The translations under genes were made by a program, and so were the position numbers. Shown one piece after another: positions 21,990 through 34,264 of a DNA stretch of 64,000 nucleotides. Under the pieces are notes generated by a model. The model was not told the DNA's origin and made no database searches. It saw nothing but the letters and a program-made list of their open reading frames with translations. The stretch's first letter is position 1; every line of letters starts with the position of its first letter. Source of the DNA: Mesorhabditis belari (lineage: Eukaryota > Nematoda > Chromadorea > Rhabditida > Rhabditidae); the NCBI GenBank assembly GCA_958450365.1, contig CAUEEP010000864.1, positions 62,001-126,000 on the forward strand, in the 5' to 3' direction.

Positions 21990-22246
21990 CCCCTCATTGT
22001 CATGTTAATTTATATTTTATGGGTTTATTGGGATAGTGTTTTAACCTTTTTCGAATAAAGCTAATGGTTTGAACTGAGTTTATCCAACCTAACAAATTCT
22101 CGATTATTTGCTGCCGGAAGTGTTCTGTTTTTAAGAACGCCAGAACAGTTTACAGTTTCGTTGCCGTATCGATTTGTTTTCTTATCAAACGAGGCAGATC
22201 ACCTGCGATAGTGTTTTTCTTTTTCTTCTATAAACGATTTCCGTCT

Positions 22247-22429
22247 TTAATAAGCAAAAATTTTACATACTCCGTTGCACCTCCCAGCACAAACCTTTCG
22301 AAAGACTCAAAAAGATATAGCGAGTTACGGAAAACTTGTGTTGTGCAAAACTTAGTGGATCCTGGCACACCGGATATCATTTGGACCGGATTGAATCGGT
22401 GTTCGAGCATCGACGAAAAGTCCTTTTGA
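22247..22429 (+). CDS. Candidate exon, weak C-type-lectin resemblance
   Basis: The plus-strand frame NFTYSVAPPSTNLSKDSKRY, then RKTCVVQNLVDPGTPDIIWT, ends GLNRCSSIDEKSF at a TGA. The spacing Cys ... L ... IIWTGLNR recalls the middle of C-type lectin domains (Cys, Leu, W-x-GL), but too little is present to assign it. The acceptor is uncertain. Confidence 0.3.
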   Translation, partial: LISKNFTYSVAPPSTNLSKDSKRYSELRKTCVVQNLVDPGTPDIIWTGLNRCSSIDEKSF

Positions 22430-22779
22430 GGATACTTTTTGTGATGGATCATCTTCATGAGGTAATATACTCAATAATATAAAACTACTAAACAAGTGTA
22501 TTAAAAAGGAATAAGCAAGTACTAAACAAGTGTTTTTCTCTTTAAAATGCCATGCACATTACCTTAAACGTCTACTATACTATAGGCTGACGCACAATTA
22601 TGAAAACTCGGTTTTAGAGAATAAATGGGCCTTTTTATTGGTAGAAACTGTAGATTAATTGGCGCCCTTGGCATTATTTCTAAAAAGTGCAATGAGTAGA
22701 TTGGCAACTTTCAACTTGTCAATCTATTATTATACAGACTTGGGCACAATCATGAAAACTCGGCTTTTCGACTGTAACT

Positions 22780-23100
22780 CGATCGAACGAAAAATGAACC
22801 TCAGCTTGAACAAAACCCGAACAATCCCCAGGTCTTTCATCCTCCAATCCTCCATCCAATACAATGGGAATTTCAAAGTCTAGACTCAAAATTGAATCTG
22901 TGACAATGCAATAATCTCTTCCTTTTTTCTCATTAGAAGCTTTCCTTTTTTCTATCACAAGTCATTCCAGACGTTTTGCTTTAAAATAACACCTGTCTTT
23001 TTCTATGCTTTCCATTACTGACGTCAAAAAAACAATTGAAATTAATTAAAAATCAAATTTTTAATTAGCTTAGTAATAGCAAAAAATCCAATGGAAGTTT
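22780..23100. repeat. Fragment of the foldback-element arm
   Basis: Matches 12,325-12,645 (the CGAACGAAAAATGAACCT to AATCCAATGGAA segment). The ends are missing, so this is a solo arm fragment. Confidence 0.8.
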
Positions 23101-23409
23101 CAACAGGGAAATTTGGGGGTTTTTTGAGAGAAAGAAACGAAATCTACAAGCTTTAACGGTTTCTTTTACTGTTTTTTACGCGAAATTTCGGAAATGATTC
23201 TTTTTTGGAAACTCGAAACTCTGAAAACTCTTAAAAAGTGTCAAGATTTGAGGTAAAATTCGAAATTTTTAGCTGGAAAGGAATAAAAATTGAAATGATT
23301 TCCACTTTAGAGCTTGAGATTCTTGGTTTCTCTTGACATTTTCCTTTGTTTTTCTTGTTTTTCTTGTTTCTCTTGATATTTTCTTTGATTTTCTTGCTTT
23401 TCTTAACAT

Positions 23410-23700
23410 TTTCTCGGTTGATGGGCATCTGTAGAGCGAATCACATGAAATTTTGGGAGCTAAGAACCTAGAAATTGGAGATGAGTAAAGCGTAGATAAA
23501 ATTCGATTATCAGCCGGTTAACAGCTGGAGTTGAGTTAAGTTTGATCAAGTTTATCTAAGCCTTATTGGCTATCAATGACTATCTTAGCCTTCTTGAATG
23601 ATATGAAGAAAGAAATAAAGGATCTGGCAAGAAAGAGATTTTCGTAAGGTAAATGAATTCATTTAAAAATCTACCTTTCGACAAATGACATCCGAGACTC
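23410..23700. repeat. Diverged R1 copy
   Basis: Diverged same-strand copy of 300-550. Confidence 0.6.
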
Positions 23701-23948
23701 GAGAAGAAGCACATTCGGTCGTAAATTGTTGGGATTGCGTAAAAGATTTTGAATACGGAGATATGATTCTCTACTGTTTTCGATTCTTCCGAGATGGATG
23801 GTTGAGCTGTGCGTTTGTGGTGATAGGATGGTTTGCTGAAGTTGAAAAAATTAGTAAAACTGGAAGGCCCTGGAAAGTAAAACTAGTCGAATTTTCTTTT
23901 ACAATAATCTTTGCCACTTTTCCTGAACCACACGATTCTTCGAAATGA
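23685..23948 (+). CDS. Open frame, coding status doubtful
   Basis: An 87-residue frame starts in R1 repeat sequence and continues into unique DNA with NCWDCVKDFEYGDMILYCFR and GWFAEVEKISKTGRPWKVK. The unique part has plausible composition, but no splice sites or homologues can be named. The downstream part (23,900-24,370) is a diverged pair of ~240-bp repeats, also seen inverted near 27,945-28,200. Confidence 0.25.
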   Translation: MTSETREEAHSVVNCWDCVKDFEYGDMILYCFRFFRDGWLSCAFVVIGWFAEVEKISKTGRPWKVKLVEFSFTIIFATFPEPHDSSK

Positions 23949-24539
23949 AACCTTTTTTGCGGCCTATCCAAAAACAAATCTCTCCTAAAGTGGGAAATCC
24001 TTTCTGGTAACCTAATTTGTTTATCTGACCAACAAGAGTCCCGCTCCTTTTTCATTTCGCGAAGCTTTTTGCTTGCTTTTAGAATGTCACCAACCAAAAA
24101 CTAAAGCTTTATCTGATCCCAAATTGCATTAAAAGCTACTCAAGAACTCTTTTTTACTGTTTTCGAGGTCCTAGAGGTCCTTCAATTTTTTCCCTACAGT
24201 AATATTTGCCCGAATCTCACGATTCTTTGAGATTCGAGATGTCAACCTTTGTTGCGGCGTATCTTCTATCCAAAAAAGATCTCTGCGAAAGCGGGAAATC
24301 CCTTTGCTGACCTAATTTGTTTATATGACTAACAGGAGTTCCGTTTCTTTTTCATTTCGCGATTGCAAAATCTCATCGTTCCCTTCTAAGTTCAAAAACT
24401 TATCCAAAAGTGCACAGTGGTGTCAAAAATATAATGCAGAACTTGACCAAATAAAACAAAGGGTATAAGCTGTTAGAATGTTGTATCACGGTAATAAGTC
24501 CAAGCTTTTTCAGCAAAAACGATCAGTGAGCTGTGCTTC

Positions 24540-26370
24540 CTCGAGAGAATGTGCTTCTTCTCGAGTCTCGGATGCCTTTGCGAAAAGGAAGATTTTTAAC
24601 AACTTTTCCTTGCCAATTCCTTCATTTTATCGGCTCATTGATAGTCAATAAATCAATAAGTAAATAAGTCAATAGTAAGATAAACTTGATCAAACTCCAC
24701 TTAACTCCAGCTGTTAGCCGACTTAATCGGCTTTCATCTACACTTTTCTCATCTCCAATTTCTAGGCGCTGAGGTCCCGAGATTCCATTTTCCACTGCAA
24801 GAAAAGTGATGTTTTTGGGATCGTTGGTGTTTTGAAATAAAAAATTAAAAGAAAATCGTTGACAGGACCAGCAACAAGTGCAGAATGACAAGGAAAACTT
24901 CTTCTTTGCAACTAAAACGAATTTGATTAAGCCAAGAAGCGTTTACGAGTTTTGTAAAACAAAAGAAATCCGGTGATTATCTTGGTACTCGATGGTATTT
25001 GAAAAATCGACGTACATTAGCTATATTAGAAGTTTTACGCCAATTTATTTGACTGTTTTGCTACAAAAACAGTCAATCGAATTTAAAACATTATCATTTA
25101 CCAAAGAATGCTTTCATTGGTATCCAGATCATTGAATTCTATTCCCTGGAGAAGTTCGACTCCATCCAATCTTTGTCAAGGTCTGCATAAACTTACTCTT
25201 ATCCATTCTTCAGCTTCGTAGCTTGTACTTGTACTTCTTTGTGTACTAGAGTCTTCTCTCAATAATTTCTTTTCTAGAGGTCCTCTTTTTTTTTGAAAAT
25301 TAATGTCTTCAAACTGATAGCTCAGCGCAATTTTAGTCAAATTCAATCTGCAAATCACAAGCCTCAAAAAATCAGACTAAAATTGGGCTAAAGGGAAAAC
25401 TGGTAACGGTAGTTAGAAGTTTTATACTAATTTATTTGACTATTTTGCTACAACAACAGTCAACCAAATTTAAAACATTATCATTCACCAAAGAATGCTC
25501 TCATTGATATCCAAATCATTGAATTCTATCACATGGAGAAGTTCGACTCCATCCAATTTTTGTCAACCTTTGCATAGATCTACGTTTATTCATTCTTCAG
25601 CATCGTAGCTTGTAATGGAGTCTTCTCTCACTAATTTCCTTCCTAGAGGTCACCTAGTTTTGAAAATGACTTTCTTCGAACGTTCAGCTTTCAATTGATC
25701 AGCTTAATTTTAGTCAAATTCAATCTGCAAATCACAAACCTTAAAAAAATCAGACTAAAATTGGGCTAAAGGGAAAACTGGTAGCGGTAGTTTTCTAAAA
25801 TTTTTTTTCTAAAAACAAAACTTTATCTAAACTTCAAGTTTGAAAGAGTTCTGTAGAAGTTGAGAAATTGACTTGCTTGACTGTTGTTGTAGCAAAATTG
25901 TCTCAGGCTCAGGCTCAGGCTCAGACTAGAGTTAGTTACATTCAGGTGATATTTTATACTTGCATTGAGTCAGTGCAAGTCAGTGCAAGTAATCGGATTT
26001 CATCTACACTTTACTCATCTCCAATTTCTAGGCGCTGAGGTCCCGAGATTCCATGTGATTCGCTCTACAGATGCCCATCAACCGAGCAATCTCGTCACAT
26101 CCGTATTGACGAAAACCCCGACGATGTGCTCCAATTGACAGCCAGTTCTAAACCGAATTCAAACAAAATCCTTCACATTTCCAACTTGTTTCCTTAAAAT
26201 CATCAATCAAATGGCCTCCTTGTTAAGCTTACTCACTTTCAAGCCTAATTCTTTCATTCATTTCAATCTGTGGCTTCTCATCTTGTTCCAATTTGCCTTA
26301 GGCAAAGTCCTTACAAAGTCCCACTCCTCGTCTAGTCCAATTTTACAATCTACTGATTCGACAAGTTCGA
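24540..26370. repeat. Inverted copies of R1 and R6
   Basis: 24,540-24,800 and 25,995-26,370 are inverted R1 copies. Between them, 24,850-25,760 is an inverted R6 array with its 375-bp unit spacing. No gene is seen. Confidence 0.75.
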
Positions 26371-27005
26371 AAATCTGAATAGGTAAAAATCTTGTGTGTC
26401 GAAGTCTGGGAACAGCTATTTGCTCGCCAACGTTGACGCCTTCTCGAAACGCCTGCGAGCATGCTCAAATGCTCGTGGTGGTACTCGTGGTATAATCGTT
26501 AATGCAGAATAAATGTTAGTTATTACTAGTTAATGTTAGTTACAAGTTATTATTCTTCTTTAGAAATGATATAAATCTAATGACATTTGTAGACTCACGG
26601 CTCAAACCAGTTTCTTTCCAGATTTTTTGATGAACTTGAAGGGGTACTATTACAGTATTTACGGTATGAGAATCTCCCCTAAGTTCTTATCTAGATTTAA
26701 AAATAGATAAGTTATTTTGAGAAATAATATCTCTGAAAAAGGACAGAACAAAAATTTTAATCGGAAAGCCATGGAAAACGTTTACTTTTGGCACAGAGTG
26801 TCTAGAGCTGATACAATAGGAAAATGAAAGAAAGAAAGAAAGAAAGAAGAAAGCAAGAAAGAAAGAAAGAAGAGAGAAAGAAAGACTGAGAAGATCAAAA
26901 CATGGATAGACTTGAGATTTGAGAAGAGAAAGGGGAATCTTTGACCGAAGTAAGTAGGTCAACTCTGACCGAAAATTTCTCTATCTTTTTATATTACAGT
27001 TTACT
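26371..27005. other. Intergenic stretch with GAAA microsatellite
   Basis: Holds (GAAA)n-type purine repeats at 26,824-26,886. No exon or RNA gene is recognised. Confidence 0.6.
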
Positions 27006-27250
27006 AAGCAACCTTAGAGGTTACTGATAAATAGACCTAATCTATCAGCACTTATCCGTCCGGATAAGTGCTGACAAATGGACGGAATCTATCCGCACAG
27101 ATCCGTCCGGATAAGTGATCACAAATGACGGAATCCATCAGCACCTATCCGGACGGATAAGTGCTGATAAATAGATCTAATTTATCAGCACTTATTCGGA
27201 CGGATAAGTGCTGATGGATTCCGTCCATTTGTGATCACTTATCCGATGCG
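27005..27250. repeat. Nested palindromic minisatellite (GGATAAGTGCTGA / TCAGCACTTATCC)
   Basis: Units containing TATCCGTCCGGATA and CACTTATC..GATAAGTG occur in both orientations about six times. Longer inverted pairs can fold across the whole 240 bp. Confidence 0.85.
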
Positions 27251-27279
27251 GATAGATTGGGGTAACATTTTTACCTGCG

Positions 27280-27440
27280 TGGGAGTGGTACCACATAGTG
27301 GTACCACTCCCACGCATGTGGTACCACTATGTGGTACCACTCCCACCCATGTGGTTCCACATAGTGGTACCACTCCCACGCATGTGGTTCCACATAGTGG
27401 TACTACTATATAATACATGTGGTACCACTACATAATACCA
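27280..27440. repeat. Palindromic minisatellite (GTGGTACCAC)
   Basis: About ten copies of the self-complementary GTGGTACCAC, or close variants, alternate with TCCCACGCATGTG. Strongly hairpin-forming. Confidence 0.85.
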
Positions 27441-27539
27441 CGTAGTTGCAACATTTGTTTGAGGTAACATTTTTCTGTGAATACTTAAGGATTCCCTTAA
27501 TAGTAAGTCCTTGGTACCCAGAGTCTTGGGTACCCAATT

Positions 27540-27950
27540 TTGGTGAAGAAGTGAAAGAAATCTTGAAAAAGATCTCTACTACACAAATGGTGTAGAAGAG
27601 ATCTTTCCTGAAAATTTCTCGCCTTCTACACCATTTGGTGAAGAAGAGATCTTTGCTGAAAATTTCTCGTCTTCTACACCATTTGGTGTAGAAGAGATCT
27701 TTGCTGAAAATTTCTCGCCTTCTACACCATTTAGTGTAGTAGTGATCATTGCTCAAGATTTCTCGTCTTCTACACCATTACACCATTACAAGTCTTGGGT
27801 ACTCCGAGTCTTGGGTACCCAGAGTCCTGGGAAGAAAGTGAAAGAAATCTTGAAAAAGATCTCTACTACACAAATGGTGTAGAAGAGATCTTTGCTGAAA
27901 ATTTCTCGTCTTCTACACCTTTTGGTGTAGAAGAGATCTTTGCTGAATAA
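27540..27950. repeat. Inverted-repeat minisatellite (TACACCATTTGGTGTAGAAG)
   Basis: Eight or so ~60-bp units carry the palindrome TTCTACACCATTTGGTGTAG followed by AGATCTTTGCTGAAAATTTC. A GGGTACCCAGAGTC motif lies on both sides. The minus-strand repeat frame is an artefact. Confidence 0.85.
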
Positions 27951-28209
27951 GCCGCAAAAAAGGTTTACATCTCGAATCTCGAAGAGACTGTTGTTGTAGC
28001 ATTCGTGAGATTCGGGAAAAGTGGCAAAGATTACTGCAGAAGGAAAATTGAACTACTTTGGCTTTAACTTTAACTTTTGCTTTTGCTTTACTTTTGCTCT
28101 AGGACTTCTAAAAGACTAAAAAAGAGTTCTTGAGCAGCTTTTAATGCAATTTGGCCTCAGATCAAGCTTTAGTTTTTGGTTGGTGACATTCAAAAACAAG
28201 CAAAAAGCT

Positions 28210-28790
28210 TCTGGCGTTCAAGTACAACATTTGATCAATACGATCAATCAAGTGACCACTCAAGTGACCGATCAATTGGCCAATACGATAGCTTAATATC
28301 AAATCAAATTTTGCTTAGTAAAGAGTGTAATTACAAGCAATTTATGTTAATTATTTGCCAATTACTGGCCTTAATCAGAAGTGAAAATTTGTGTACTTTT
28401 CAGAGCGATTTTTATCTATCGTAGACCCGTCGAATCAATTTTAATCATCTAATCATCAAATCTAATCACCTAAGCCTAAGCCTAAGCTGCAAAAAGCTAC
28501 AAAAGCTGCAAAAAGGTGTCTGTACATTCGTGTAGAGGGGTCGAATCAAAATTTTGGCACATCAGAGCTTGTGGAAGCGAACGGACAGAGTTATATGCAA
28601 AGAAAAAATCAACAATTTTCTGTAATTTGACTTAGCCGTTTTGTCTTTCAAATTGGTTTTACACGCTGGTTATGTCAAAATTTGAATTCGAGACCCTCAA
28701 ATTACCTAGAAAAACAACTTTTGGAATAGAAATTGGTTAATATTAGCTTTTAGAGCTTTTTTAAAACGAATGGGCTAGGAAAAATGGACA
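28210..28790. other. Intergenic stretch, nothing recognised
   Basis: Short GATCAATAC/CAAGTGACC repeats near 28,225-28,290; otherwise unremarkable AT-rich DNA. Confidence 0.4.
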
Positions 28791-28799
28791 TTAATCTTC

Positions 28800-29900
28800 A
28801 AAAAAAGAGGACCTCTAGAAAAGAAATTAGTGAGAGAAGACTCTAGTACAAGAAGAAGTACAAGTACAAGCTACGCAGCTGAAGAATGGATAAAAGTAAG
28901 TTTATGCGGAGGTTGACAAAGATTGGATGGAGTCGAACTTCTCCAGGGAATAGAATTCAATGATCTGGATACCAATGAAAGCAGTCTTTGGTGAATGATA
29001 ATGTTTTAAATTTGATTGACTGTTTTTGTAGCAAAATAGTCAAATAAATTCGCGTAAAACTTCTAATATAGCTAATGTACGTCGATTTTTCAAATACCAT
29101 CGAGTACCAAGATAATCACCGGATTTCTTTTGTTTTACAAAACTCGTAAACGCTTCTTGGCTTAATCAAATTTGTTTTAGTTGCAAAGAAGAATTTTTCC
29201 TTATCATTCTGCACTTGTTGCTGGTCCTGTCAGCGATTTTCTTTTAATTTTTTATTTCAAAACACCAACGATCCCAAAAACATCACTTTTCTTTTAGTGG
29301 AAAACGGAAAAGTATAAAAAACCCGCACAGGCTGTGGATTCTTTAGAGAAATTTTAAAACAAAGATGAGATATTTTGAATATCAAGTAAAATTGACAATG
29401 TTCTAGAAGAAAATAACAATTTGATTAAAGTGGATTGTAAAATTGGACTAGACGAGGAGTGGGACTTTGTAAGCACTTTGTCTAAGGCAAATTGGAACAA
29501 GATGAGAAGACACAGATTGAAATGAATGATGTTGGACTCAAGAATTAGGCTTGAAAGTGAGTAAGCTTAACAAGGAGACCATTTGATTGATGATTTTAAG
29601 GAAACAAGTTGGAAATGTGAAGGATTTTGTTTGAATTCGGTTTAGAACTGGCTGTCAATTGGAGCACATCGTCGGGGTTTTCCGTGAATACTGATGTGAC
29701 GGGATTTGCTCGGTTGATGGGCATCTGTAGAGCGAATCACATGGAATCTCGGGACCTCAGCGCCTAGAAATTGGAGATGAATAAAGTGTAGATGAACTTT
29801 GATTATCAACCGATTAACAGCCAGAGTTGTATTAAGTTTGATCAAGTTTATCTTAGCTTTATTGACTATCAATGAGCCGATAAGATGAAGGAATTGGCAA
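28800..29900. repeat. R6 tail joined to R1 copy 2
   Basis: 28,800-29,340 matches the second half of 15,040-15,640. 29,405-29,900 is a near-identical same-strand copy of positions 1-500. Confidence 0.8.
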
Positions 29901-29925
29901 GGAAAAGTTGTTAAAATTGAGTTTC

Positions 29926-30091
29926 CGGAGGGCCTTTGGTTTTGTTCCACTTTTGTAACTTTGTGCAACATGATGCTAAAGGAAAAGTAAGAAAAATAGT
30001 TTTCATGATACTTAATTGCACCCTTGCATTCGCAAGCTTTGTTGCGGCCAAGATAGATCGGACGAATATTCTTTAAAGTTTTCACAGCATC
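29926..30091 (-). pseudogene. 5' fragment of a SUV39-type methyltransferase gene
   Basis: On the minus strand an exon beginning at 30,091 after CTCTGAG encodes DAVKTLKNIRPIYLGRNKAC and ECKGAI. It then runs directly into the intron sequence of the 45-kb gene because 13 bases (TTGCTGTGCCTCG, encoding CCAS and flank) are missing. The next exon is present only to about 29,926, where R1 begins. The fragment extends further 5' than the 45-kb copy (DAVKTLKNIRPIYLG), so it preserves sequence lost there. It cannot encode an enzyme. Confidence 0.75.
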
Positions 30092-30299
30092 CTCAGAGTG
30101 GCGATTTTTGGTGATATACTAAACAAAAAATTATCAAAGCCATCCAAGGTTCAAGCTCAAAAAAGAAAATCTTCACCTATGGAAAATTTGGTATTCTTTA
30201 CATTTTCTCAATTGCACCAATGTTTTGGCTTAGCATAAAGTTTAGGAACTCCAACAGCCGGCTGATATTGATCACAACCACATCCGCCATGAAGCGCTA

Positions 30300-31250
30300 G
30301 AAGCCTAGAAGCAATAAAGGATGAATGGGAACATTCCTTGCACGCAAGTTTCAAGTTTCAAGAAAGCTACAAATCTGACAAGGGGATGAGGAATAGGAAT
30401 GCAAAATGAGGGTGAAAGAAAAAGAAAAAGAAAGCCTTGATTGCAAATATGAAATATCGTTTCAGAAAAAGCTCGAATTTCAAATACCAGTTGGATATCT
30501 TTTCACATCATCCAACATATTCCAAATATCTTTTCAGTTCAGTTTATAACCTTAAAGTTTGTCTGTTTTGCAACAAAACAGATAAATATTATTTTGTTGT
30601 TTGTTGCAAAAGGTTTGAGGGTGGCGGGACTCAAACCAATTGTAAGGATCTAATGCCCAAACCCTTAGGCCATCATTGCTTTAGTTTCCCTCGCGTTTAG
30701 AGCGTTCTTATTGGCTAGGGCTTAGGCTTTTCTAAGGCTTTAGGCCTTAAAACTCTATTGGCTTCTTTCGAAAATTCCAAACAACGATTCTTGAATGAAT
30801 TTGAGCTCAAAATTGACTAAAACAGTTTTCGGTTGAATTGCCCGACTTAGTGACATGCCTAAAAACTTTAGTGACCTTTAGACTCGAACTGTCAAAAATA
30901 CGTGCGACCAAATGTTGACCTCGGCGATTACATTTTTACGGCGATTACATTTTTATGAATGCCACATCCCTAATTCATTCAATTTTAGATCTTGATGCTG
31001 GAAGCTCCGTTAAGAACTCAAAGGATGAACGGGAACATTCCTTGCACGAATGGAAAATTGAATGGAAAATGGGAAATTGAGCAACTTTGAAAAATAGGTA
31101 AAGTTCTTATCCACTCAGAAACCTAGACAAACTGAGCAAAACTAGGATGTCTCTGACAATCCCCTGCCATTATAATTCTCGCTATTTGCAATGGGTCCCT
31201 TCATTCTTCACATACAGATTTTCTGAATCATGCTTATTAAAGGTTTTTTG
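30300..31250. repeat. R4 copy 2 (inverted)
   Basis: Inverted copy of 4,020-4,950, including the tRNA-like sequence. The 30,437-30,700 frame duplicates the one at 4,540-4,803. Confidence 0.75.
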
Positions 31251-31259
31251 ATCATAATC

Positions 31260-34200
31260 AATTATTAATCTTAAAAGTCCAAGGTTTGTTTCTTCAAAAA
31301 ATTTAAGAAAATCCAATGAAGAATGAAGAAAGTTGATGACTCAAAAGCAGAAGATTGCAAAGGGAGCGTGACATTTTTTCATCGAATTCATTTTATTTGG
31401 CAGCGGCTTAGCAAATGACGGTTTTTGTCTCTTTATTGAGCCACTCGCAAAGTTTCGGAGTGATCGGAGTCGCCCTCGCTGAAAATGAAGGGAATTTTTA
31501 GGCCACTAGAAAATAACTGTATCCAAGGCTGGACGAGTCGCTCATGATTCCCACTTGGTACCAAAGCTGACCGAATTTTGCTACAAGCGGGCCACCGGAA
31601 TCTCCCTAAAAGCAATGTTGAAAGCTCAAAGGATATTTGCCTTAGTCGTGGCTTTTCCGCGACCGCAGAAGGTGTCTTGTTCATCAAGACATTCGGCACG
31701 TAAAATGGCTTCTTGAACTTTGGCTTTTTCTCCTGAACTAAATATTAGATGCGAATGAAAGAGTTTCTTAGGGTCAATGATTAACATCTCTAAAATTCTC
31801 CTTAATGCTTTGCATCGCTAGACAACTTTTGAATTTTACCGTCTCCCATTCCAAAAGCGAGCATCGGCTCTTTCAGTGTCAAGCCCCTGGCTTCGAGGCA
31901 TACTCGCTTTCCAAGATCATCACTGGTGTCAATATCCGTTTCCAGCTAGATAACATAAGGTTTTTCACTACTAATATCTAAGGTCCACCTCTAAGAGAGC
32001 GACGTCACCGTGATCCCAAACACGAGCAGTCTGGCTTTGAGCTTGTACCTGATTACTTGTTTACTGGCTGAGACATTGTCATACCTCAAATTTATTGCCT
32101 GGCCTGAACCTGTAGCTCAAATAGTAATACCATCGGACATTTTTTCGGACGCAGCTTGCCGCCGTCAGAACCCATTTTGGGGCAATATAGGATCCGCCGC
32201 AATTGGTCTTCAGATTAGTTGTCGTACCGGACATATTGGGTTGGTGAATTGAAAACTGCCGGACTTTGAACTAGAATTTATTCAACCTAAAACCATGAAT
32301 TCATTCGAAATAATTTCCATTCGGCTTCTGCCCATTTCACAGGCAGTTTGCGGATTCCTCTTGCGTAGTAGGATTTTGGCTTCTGTGTGAGAGAAGTGTG
32401 AGACTCAGAAATGTAGGACTGGAGATGTCTGATGTCCAGTTTTCACACTTTCTTCAAAAGAAACCCATTTTTCCGGTCAATAGAAAAGTTGTAGAGAATC
32501 AAAAATTAGGCTTATTGCCAAATTTCCAAAAAGATACACTTAGTAGTTTCGTTTAAAATGGAAGTTTTGTGAAAATTCGTAAATTTGGCATTTCTTGAAA
32601 ACCAGTTTTTGAATCATTCTGAAAATCTGGATTTAAGCCTAATTTTTGATTCCCTACACCTTTTCCATTGACACCAAAATGGGTTTCTTTTGAAGAAAGT
32701 GCTCAAATTGCCACATATGACAATAGCCGGCAGTTTTCATTTCACCCAATAGATCTGTGTACTCTATTAGTAGGAATTCGCGTGAATTGAATATTCGCGT
32801 GAATAAAGTATTATTATTATTAAACTTTCCAAAAAGTGTTGAAAAGTCACTGGAATCAAACAACTTTTCAATAACAATAAAAACTTTTCAAAATTGGACT
32901 TTCAATTGAATAGAGTCAAAAATCGAGTAAAACCAGATGACCCGTTCGGGTTTTTCCAAATTCTTTCCGAAGTGAACACACGATTTTCAGCGGTTCAATG
33001 CAGCGGTTCATCTTGGCAACTAAATTACCGGTTTTTTGGGGTAAAAATTTCCACGATATCCACGATTTTCACGTTCTAACAAAAGTTCATTTCCTTTTGA
33101 TGTCAAACGAATTATTTTGGTGCAGATGTGCCAGAAAGCTTGCGTTTAAGCTTTAAAGAACATTGCTTGGATAGCTTGAAGCTGAAAGGATAGCTGAAAA
33201 ACATTAAAATCGTTCGAATTCAAATGAAACAATGAAACACATTAAAATTGACATTTTTGACGTAAAAGACATTCCCATCGATGTCTTTTCAATGCAACGA
33301 AGCGTGCTTGCGAGCTTCGACCAGTCGCATCTCGACCCCGAGGAACGTGGCCAAGAATGATGGAAAGAATTTGCAATCAGGAGGAAGAGCCAAGAAAGAA
33401 ATTGGTATGTTTTGCGAAGTGGGACAACGACCTCAAGTCTGGAGGAATCGGACAACAAGTGGTGCGTGCTTGTTGAATAAGGAAAGGGCTGATCTTTAAA
33501 GGATCTTTTTTCCATTTATCAATGAAATGCTAGCCATTTGACATTTACCATTTGAGAAAAACCAGCTCGGAAAATATTTGATTTTTTCGATGAAAAGAAT
33601 CAAATGTTTATTATGGTAGTTTTTAAAAACACACACTTAACTAAAATTTGTAAAAAGGAGCTCTAGGTCAAAAAAAGCAAAATGCAAAAAAGATGATCTA
33701 AATCTTTAAAGATAATCAATGACTTTTGCAGTCCTTCTTATAGAATCAGAGGAAAAGTTTTGAAAAAACTACAGAAACAGGTTTAAGAACAAGCATTAAG
33801 AACAAAAGCTAGAAGAAAAGGATAAGGTTGTAAAGAGTTGACATTTAGAATATAAGTCCACTTCGAGATAGAGATCTATGACCACTCATTTCAGAATCGG
33901 TTTGGCCTTGGCTTTTTCGAAAAATGGCTTTTCGTTAGTTTTCGGTGCGAATTTATATCATTTATAAATAAATCATTTATAGATAAATCATTTATATAAA
34001 TACTTTATTCAGAAAGAAATAAAACGCATTAATAAAATATATTATATTAGATAATTTGCATATTAATTTGTCGTCTTTATTTCTCTAACTTTAATCGAAC
34101 GAAAAATGAACCTGAGCTTGAACAAAACCCGAACAATCCCCAGGTCTTTCATTTGTTTTCCTCCAATCCTCCATCCAATACAATGGGAATTTCAAAGTCT

Positions 34201-34260
34201 AGACTCAAACTTTAATCTGTGACAATGTAATAATCTCTTCCTTTTTCTCATTAGAAAGCT
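31260..34260. repeat. Left arm of ~3-kb inverted repeat
   Basis: Pairs with 35,163-38,164 (coordinates sum to about 69,425 throughout). Differences noted are mostly single-base indels in homopolymers. It contains protease-like copy B and, distally, the R2 and foldback-arm sequence. Confidence 0.85.
31437..32271 (-). CDS. Trypsin-like serine protease homologue lacking the catalytic His, copy B
   Basis: The exons encode an S1 (chymotrypsin-fold) domain: FSIHQPN, CGGSYIAPKWVLTAASC, the catalytic-Asp motif HGDVALLE, a middle segment ending ARGLTLKEPMLAFGMGDG, CLDEQDTFCGRGKATTK, and the catalytic-Ser motif GDSGGPLVAKFGQLWYQVGI. The usual TAAHC reads TAASC, so the His of the triad is Ser and proteolysis is unlikely. 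Exon joins are in phase, with introns of about 36-110 nt. In this copy the middle exon is intact, unlike copy C. The last exon is uncertain: two frames are possible, one ending CEWLNKETKTVIC. No signal peptide or start exon was found. It may be a pseudoprotease or a dead copy. Confidence 0.65.
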
Positions 34261-34264
34261 TTCC

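Noticed and set aside
27406..27756. Repetitive minus-strand frame (KWCRRREIF units)
   Set aside because: Derived from the palindromic minisatellite.
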